From Penium margaritaceum (lineage: Eukaryota; Streptophyta; Zygnematophyceae; Desmidiales; Peniaceae), in contig SZWC01006918.1 of NCBI GenBank assembly GCA_023375785.1, positions 69,545 through 91,206 of the forward strand: DNA of 21,662 nt. The letters run 5' to 3'. The stretch's first letter is position 1; every line of letters starts with the position of its first letter. The translations under genes and the position numbers were made by a program. Positions 17,613-21,662 of this stretch are shown in pieces. Under the pieces are notes generated by a model. The model was not told the origin of the DNA. It was given only the letters and a program-made list of their open reading frames with translations, and did no database searches.

Positions 17613-18964
17613 CATGGAAAACAAGTGGTGGTCCCGGATTTCAACAGCTTGTAATAACAGATCATGTTTGAGTTTCATGACCCTTCTTCCTCGGGTCATA
17701 TGGGATCAAAGAAGACAGGACATGCTCTAGCTCAGCACTACCAGTGGCCAGGGTGGAGCAGTGATATCGCAAAGTACTACATGGTGTGTACTACAGTGCC
17801 TCTGTAATAAGACTTCGAACAAGGCACCTACAGGGCTCCTCTACCCTCTGCAACTCCTTGATACCCAATGGGAGTTGGTGTCCATGGATTTCATCATGGG
17901 ACTCCCAAAGACCAAGACATGCCATGATGTCATCTTGGTCGTTGTGGACAGAGCAATAAGATTGGCCCATTTCATGCCCACAACAACCCGCGTCACAACG
18001 AAAGAGACTGCTAGGTTTTCCTACGAAGGCATCATCAAGTACCACGGCCTACATATCCGCATCATCTCCGACCGTGATCCGCTCTTTGCCAGCTGGTTTT
18101 GGCTTGCACTATAGTAATAGTTTGGAACGCGACAAAGCATGTCCTCAGCATTTCATTTCCGAACTGATGGAAAACAAGAGCACATGAAGTGCACACTCAA
18201 GCAGATGCTCCGCATGTACATCGACCCAATAATGGAGGACTGGGATGACTATTTGGTTCCAGCCAAGTTTGCCGTAAACAATGCAGTCAACAAATTGAGT
18301 GGTTTTACCCCATTCTTCCTCAACCATGGCCAGCATCCGGTGGTGAAGTGCGGGGGAAACGGTGATCAGGTTCCCTCTGCCCAGGCCTTTGTTGAGTGCA
18401 TGGACGCCCTCCGGCAGGATGCCAAGGCCCATTTATATGCGGCTTGACAGCACCAGAAGGCCTATGCTGACCAGAGACGTCATGAGTTTACTTTCTCCAT
18501 AGGAGATTGTGTGCTTAAAAGCATACAAAAACTTGCGTCTCAAAACACTGGGTGCACGAAAGATGTTGCCGAAATGGCTAGGAACCATCATGGTTACACA
18601 AAATATGGGAATTGTTGCCTATCGGTTGGCCCTCCCACCAGCCATGCGCATCCATGATACCTTTCACGTGAGTCTCCTTGTATCATACACAGCAGAGGGG
18701 TCTGTTCAGCCACCCCCTCTTGCTATCCTCACCGTGGAAGGCCAGTGTGAGGTACACCACATCCTCCTACACCGTGAACGTAACTTGCCCGCACGAGTGG
18801 TTAAGGAGTACCTCATCCACTGAGCTGGTTGTGGACCTGACCACAACACTTAGGAGCCAGAGTCACGAGTGCGAACTATGGTAATTGCAAAGCACTGGGA
18901 GGAACTGGCTGCCCGTCGGGACAAGCGTGCCCTTGAGGGTACCACCCTCGCACGAGTCCCCTTG
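17613..18964 (+). pseudogene. gypsy-2 integrase with chromodomain, broken
   Basis: It has the same domain order as gypsy-1 integrase but is clearly diverged from it. Zinc-site histidines are in FHDPSSSGHMG near 17677, and a frame change near 17790 lies in the cysteine part. MDFIMGLPKT, IISDRD and GKQE supply D, D and E. Three consecutive stop codons (18112-18120) lie between the last two, yet the 35-residue spacing is kept if each counts as one codon. Another shift occurs near 18520. The frame then reads ARKMLPKWLG, FHVSLL and a chromodomain-like end EYLIH-AGCG...NT-EPES, in which two tryptophan positions are stops (TGG to TGA and TAG). It ends near 18964. Confidence 0.92.
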
Positions 18965-19060
18965 AGACCATAACGGTAGTGGCCCTCTGGCTAATCTTTG
19001 GGTTACTCTCGACAGCCTGTTACGGGGACGCCTGGGTACCTGTTGCGGTATCGCTTCATC

Positions 19061-19074
19061 TAAAGGGGGAGGAA
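19061..19074 (+). promoter_or_regulatory. Upstream polypurine tract (gypsy-2)
   Basis: TAAAGGGGGAGGAA is identical to the LTR-adjacent tract 184 bp downstream and corresponds in place to 1461-1473 in gypsy-1. Confidence 0.6.
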
Positions 19075-19244
19075 GCGTGGCCACTATTTCTTCTTTGAAA
19101 GCTGAACTATTTCTGAATTCTGTAGTATGCCGAATCATGACATTATCCTCTCCATAGGCTGGCGCTTTTATCATCAATGGTAGTTGGCGTTGTGCAAACC
19201 ACCTCTTCATAAAAGATAAAACCAAATCAAGGACAATTTGTAGC

Positions 19245-19258
19245 TAAAGGGGGAGGAA
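19245..19258 (+). promoter_or_regulatory. 3' polypurine tract of gypsy-2
   Basis: TAAAGGGGGAGGAA abuts the LTR start TGTAAC at 19259, as expected for plus-strand priming. Confidence 0.88.
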
Positions 19259-19685
19259 TGTAACACAATACATTTTTTAAACAAAACCTGAAATTCACAG
19301 TCAAGACAAAATGGCACAATGATTAGCCAATTGTAACAGTCTGTTGGTACTATTCCACGACCGACACCATGAGATCGCGTCAAGCTTGACGCAAGAGCGT
19401 GAAGCAAACAGTGAAAATCAGATCTGAATGACCACATTGATTGAAGTTACAGGCATGAAATTTCTACGGTTCTTTCTGACAGAATACAAAAATAATTATG
19501 AAAAATAAAAATATTATAACAGTATAAAGAAACAATAACGTACCTTCAAAAAGGTGGCGAGCCATGACGACTCGGGCAAGGAAAGAACCACTCCGAGGAG
19601 GAGGGCAGTCATTCAGTTTTACAACGCTAACTTTTCAAAGCTCGCTTAAGCCCTTTCGACACTATGTTCAAGCATCTGCGTTACA
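19259..19685 (+). repeat. 3' LTR of gypsy-2 (427 bp)
   Basis: It starts TGTAAC after the polypurine tract and ends GTTACA, perfect 6-bp inverted ends. Its last 300 bases align with 2346-2645. It is AT-rich, in sharp contrast to the gypsy-1 LTR. The next five bases, AGAAG (19686-19690), are the predicted target duplication. Confidence 0.92.
19523..19529 (+). promoter_or_regulatory. Possible TATA box in gypsy-2 LTR
   Basis: TATAAAG sits in an AT-rich part of the LTR. The other LTR copy has TACAAAG at the corresponding place. Position suggests a core promoter; there is no other support. Confidence 0.3.
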
Positions 19686-20030
19686 AGAAGGTAGAGCGAA
19701 ATTCGTTTCCAAGACAGATGATATGTGTGAACCCGGCTCTAGTGGATTTCTACATGACCCTGATGCAGGCCTGCGTGCATTCACTGCCACTAGTTTGAGA
19801 ATTCAATATTCTTTCCGCTATCTATGTCGCTCCTGGGACTTCGGAGCTTGCCAGGCATCGAATTGATATGGTTGTTTCCTCGCTTCCGAACAAGGGTTCT
19901 TCAGGGAAAAACGAACCGGACATCATGGAATTGGACACAAGTGAAGCAAGTCCTGCAGAAAATAGACATTACGTTTTTAGTAACAAATTGGACGAGAAAT
20001 TTGGCCAAGCTTACCGTCCAATCCGTTACA

Positions 20031-20035
20031 TGTTG
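20031..20035. repeat. TRIM target site duplication, left
   Basis: TGTTG, identical to 20396-20400 on the other side of the element. Confidence 0.88.
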
Positions 20036-20188
20036 TGTAGCGAACGTAGGGGAAGCTTGGCCCACTCGGCCAAAACCGCAGTGGGGCGTCAGATGGGATA
20101 AGTTGAGGGTCTCCAACCATCAACTCATCCCATGTGACGCCCCACAGGGCCAGGTCCAGTCCAAGCCACGTGGCACACTGGCGCTACA
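20036..20188 (-). repeat. TRIM 3' LTR (153 bp)
   Basis: Begins (minus strand) TGTAGCGCCAGTG after the polypurine tract and ends GCTACA. It holds a 26-bp inverted repeat, 20081-20106 against 20120-20145, with 24 of 26 positions paired around a 13-base loop. Confidence 0.88.
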
Positions 20189-20200
20189 ATCCTCCCACAC
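20189..20200 (-). promoter_or_regulatory. TRIM polypurine tract
   Basis: GTGTGGGAGGAT on the minus strand abuts the 3' LTR at 20188. Confidence 0.75.
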
Positions 20201-20247
20201 AGGAATGGACCCGCCCTTGGTGTCCACAATGGGTATTGAACCCCGGC

Positions 20248-20259
20248 GCTCTGATACCA
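20248..20259 (-). promoter_or_regulatory. TRIM primer binding site (Met tRNA)
   Basis: TGGTATCAGAGC on the minus strand is exact. The plus strand just before it (TTGAACCCCGGCGCTCTGATACCA, in two parts) resembles the T-loop and acceptor end of a tRNA beyond the usual primer match. Confidence 0.88.
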
Positions 20260-20261
20260 AA

Positions 20262-20395
20262 TGTATCAAACGGACGGGAAGCTTGGCCCATTGGGCTAAA
20301 ACCGCGATAGTTGATGGTCTCCGACCCTCAACTCATCCCATCGGACGCCCCACAGGCCAGGTCCAGTCCAAGCCCCGTGGCACACTGGCGCTACA
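20262..20395 (-). repeat. TRIM 5' LTR (134 bp)
   Basis: Begins TGTAGCGCCAGTG and ends GATACA two bases before the primer site. It lacks about 19 bases of the hairpin arm present in the other LTR. Confidence 0.88.
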
Positions 20396-20400
20396 TGTTG
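20396..20400. repeat. TRIM target site duplication, right
   Basis: TGTTG, identical to 20031-20035. Confidence 0.88.
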
Positions 20401-20469
20401 GGTCTAGCCAGTCAAGTCAATTGTTTGGCTCGACTAGCCAAGCAACTGATCTTGGCTACAAAATGGTAG

Positions 20470-20680
20470 GAGCTAAATAGAAGTTGTGGTATATTTATGC
20501 CACAAAACATATTAAATCCTTCAATTATGGCAAAATCATACACTTCCACCTGAATGTATGGAATATCCTCCCAGATTTGATTTCTTACCTAGAAAACCTT
20601 CATAATTGCCCAACATTACTAAAAAACACATGTATAATGTGCATTGTTTCCTAACAAAAAAACCATGATTTTACACCTTA
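20470..20680. other. AT-rich flank, no gene seen
   Basis: About 210 AT-rich bases with no open frame or repeat of note. Confidence 0.5.
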
Positions 20681-21292
20681 TTATTGACAAAAACTGAAAT
20701 AGAAATGGTCGTTGAAGTTGCACACGCTGCTACGAGGGTGTAGACATGACATATGGTGGCAGAGGTAGGTGATGGGGCGAAGAAAACACGAGAGAGGGTA
20801 ATGACCTGAATGGACTCGACAGGCAGATGCGGCTGATGTGGAAATCTGTGTGGCCAGGTTCACAACAGCCAAGTAGGCTGCCTTAGTAAATTCCTCCTCA
20901 GCATGCCCACCAGCCATGGCAGTGGTTGACAATGAGACTCTAGTTATGGTTGCAAATGTGGTTGTTGCAGCTCCTGTTGCGTCAAGCACTGTGCAAGAGA
21001 GACTGACGACCTCTGCAACAGTTATACCCTGGCATAGAAGGAGGTTTGCAGATGCCTGACCCTCAAATGCTACTGGTGTTGGTTGCAACTGTGGCTACTA
21101 TTGCCCTAACTGATAATGATACGGCTGTGATTGTTGCGGCCATAACTTTGACTGATACGACTGTAACTGCGACTGGGAGTACAGTGGTGGCAGTGCTCCA
21201 CCAATTAGAGGAACAACACGAGTAGATGGGGGCCTTATCAATGGTCTACTCATCCTAGGTACGTCATTGAAGCTGCTAGCCAATATGTCGAC
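20681..21292 (-). pseudogene. Unrecognised minus-strand open region
   Basis: Two open stretches in one frame (21283-21098 and 21088-20681) are parted only by two adjacent TAG codons (21095-21100), where the surrounding Gln-rich sequence suggests former CAG codons. The first is Ser/Pro/Gln-rich (LQSYQSKLWPQQSQPYHYQ). The second is Ala/Thr/Ser-rich and ends at a stop near 20681. No conserved domain, zinc motif or membrane segment was recognised, and there is no ATG at the start (the first codon counted is TTG). It may be an exon of a decayed host gene or part of another element. Frame upstream stays open to about 21430. Confidence 0.3.
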
Positions 21293-21359
21293 GGCCGGCT
21301 GACAGTATCCACCGATGCCCTCCCATACTGAGTGGCAGCCTCGTCTGAGTCATACTCAC

Positions 21360-21473
21360 CTGGCATGTGAACGTGATTTGGGTGCCGATACTCACAGGCT
21401 TCAACTCGTCACTGTTCCTCCTACCGTACCACTTGTTAATGGTAGCCTCCTCTTCGTCGGAAGGGGAGTAGAT
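21360..21473 (-). other. Possible exon with a strong splice donor
   Basis: Minus strand TGCCAG/GTGAGT (boundary 21360/21359) is a near-ideal 5' splice site. The preceding 114 bases are open and look protein-like (YSPSDEEEATINKWYGRRNS), starting after a stop at 21474-21476. No acceptor or branch site was identified, and the downstream minus-strand frame is different. Weak evidence. Confidence 0.25.
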
Positions 21474-21558
21474 TCATATATGCACAATGGTGGGCGGATC
21501 ATGCACTCACTTTTCAATGTGCGCTTCTAGTGCGCTCCCAAACCATGCACCAACACTA

Positions 21559-21578
21559 TGCACTAAAAAACTAGTGCA
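21559..21578. repeat. Short inverted repeat
   Basis: TGCACTA and TAGTGCA, seven bases each around AAAAAC. Related ATGCACYA motifs occur just upstream (21545-21553). Role unknown. Confidence 0.4.
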
Positions 21579-21600
21579 CTTGAATAGTGAACACTGAACT

Positions 21601-21662
<62 letters not shown>
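21601..21662. repeat. (CT)n microsatellite at window edge
   Basis: A CT run interrupted by TAT near its start and continuing to the end of the window, so its full length is unknown. Confidence 0.97.

Larger units (their letters stand above)
18965..19258 (+). other. gypsy-2 3' untranslated spacer
   Basis: About 290 bases between the chromodomain end and the LTR, containing two polypurine tracts (19061-19074 and 19245-19258) 184 bp apart. No coding sequence was recognised. Confidence 0.65.
2346..19685 (+). mobile_element. Ty3/gypsy chromovirus gypsy-2, interrupted by a copia element
   Basis: The element begins in this window inside its 5' LTR (cut by gypsy-1 at 2345/2346) and ends with its 3' LTR at 19685. 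Between them lie a Met-tRNA-type primer binding site, leader, gag with zinc knuckle, protease, RT-RNase H, integrase and chromodomain: the Ty3/gypsy order. A copia element occupies 2928-12161 inside the leader. Without that insertion about 8.1 kb of gypsy-2 remains here. Gag, protease and later pol lie in different frames with many stops and shifts. LTR parts 2346-2645 and 19386-19685 line up over their whole length with roughly three-quarters identity by eye, so it is an old copy. Confidence 0.9.
20036..20395 (-). mobile_element. TRIM-like miniature LTR retroelement (360 bp)
   Basis: Read on the minus strand: LTR (20395-20262, 134 bp), primer site TGGTATCAGAGC (20259-20248), a 73-bp internal part, polypurine tract GTGTGGGAGGAT (20200-20189) and LTR (20188-20036, 153 bp). 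Both LTRs run TGTAGC... to ...TACA and are clearly related (GCCAGTGTGCCAC, CTTGGACTGGACCTG, GGGATGAGTTGA). TGTTG flanks the element on both sides. It encodes nothing, so it would have moved with enzymes from other elements. The two LTRs differ by a 19-bp gap and scattered substitutions. Confidence 0.9.
19799..20469 (+). pseudogene. Short unrecognised open frame split by the TRIM element
   Basis: A frame open from 19799 (after a TGA at 19796-19798) with an ATG at 19868 runs to the TRIM at 20035. If the TRIM and one TGTTG copy are removed, the same frame continues at 20401 and stops at 20467-20469, about 101 codons in all. Composition is mixed and protein-like (KNEPDIMELDTSE, KLDEKFGQAYRPIRYM), but no family was recognised. 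It may be an exon fragment, a piece of another retroelement, or chance. The apparent 218-residue frame crossing the TRIM (19824-20480) is a different frame and an artefact. Confidence 0.3.

Noticed and set aside
19824..20480. 218-residue plus-strand open frame
   Set aside because: It runs through the TRIM element and its two LTRs, which are non-coding.

Overview
The window is a stack of nested, inactivated plant-type LTR retrotransposons from a eukaryotic nuclear genome. Chromodomain-bearing Ty3/gypsy elements (chromoviruses), a Ty1/copia element, a tiny TRIM-like element and initiator-Met-tRNA primer binding sites all point to the green lineage. A land plant or charophyte-type streptophyte is my best guess, but the species cannot be read from this sequence. 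No intact host gene, rRNA, tRNA or CRISPR array was recognised.

Layout. (1) 1-2345 is the 3' part of a chromovirus (gypsy-1, + strand): integrase with chromodomain, two polypurine tracts and a 699-bp 3' LTR built almost wholly of hairpins. (2) gypsy-1 appears to have inserted into the 5' LTR of a second, older chromovirus (gypsy-2, + strand), whose LTR remainder is 2346-2645. gypsy-2 continues with a primer binding site and leader, is interrupted, then resumes with leader, gag, protease, RT-RNase H, integrase-chromodomain, paired polypurine tracts and a 3' LTR ending at 19685. (3) The interruption is a 9.2-kb Ty1/copia element (2928-12161, - strand) with two LTRs, a primer binding site at 11316-11330, a leader with about 1 kb of triplet repeat, gag, protease, integrase, a 36-bp minisatellite hinge, RT and RNase H, flanked by CCCAA on both sides. 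(4) 19686-21662 is flanking DNA. It holds a 360-bp TRIM (20036-20395, - strand) with perfect TGTTG target duplications, inserted into a short open frame, then an unrecognised minus-strand open region and a terminal (CT)n microsatellite.

All large elements are dead. They carry many stops and frameshifts, and Asp-to-Asn changes at the reverse transcriptase metal site in both gypsy-2 and copia. Many stops look like CAG-to-TAG changes. The triplet tract of the copia element consists largely of the variants expected if a pure GCT repeat lost methylated cytosines in CHG context, the plant type of TE silencing. By nesting, gypsy-2 is oldest and copia and gypsy-1 came later. By eye, gypsy-2 LTR parts are about three-quarters identical and copia LTRs nearly 90%; no alignment was computed.
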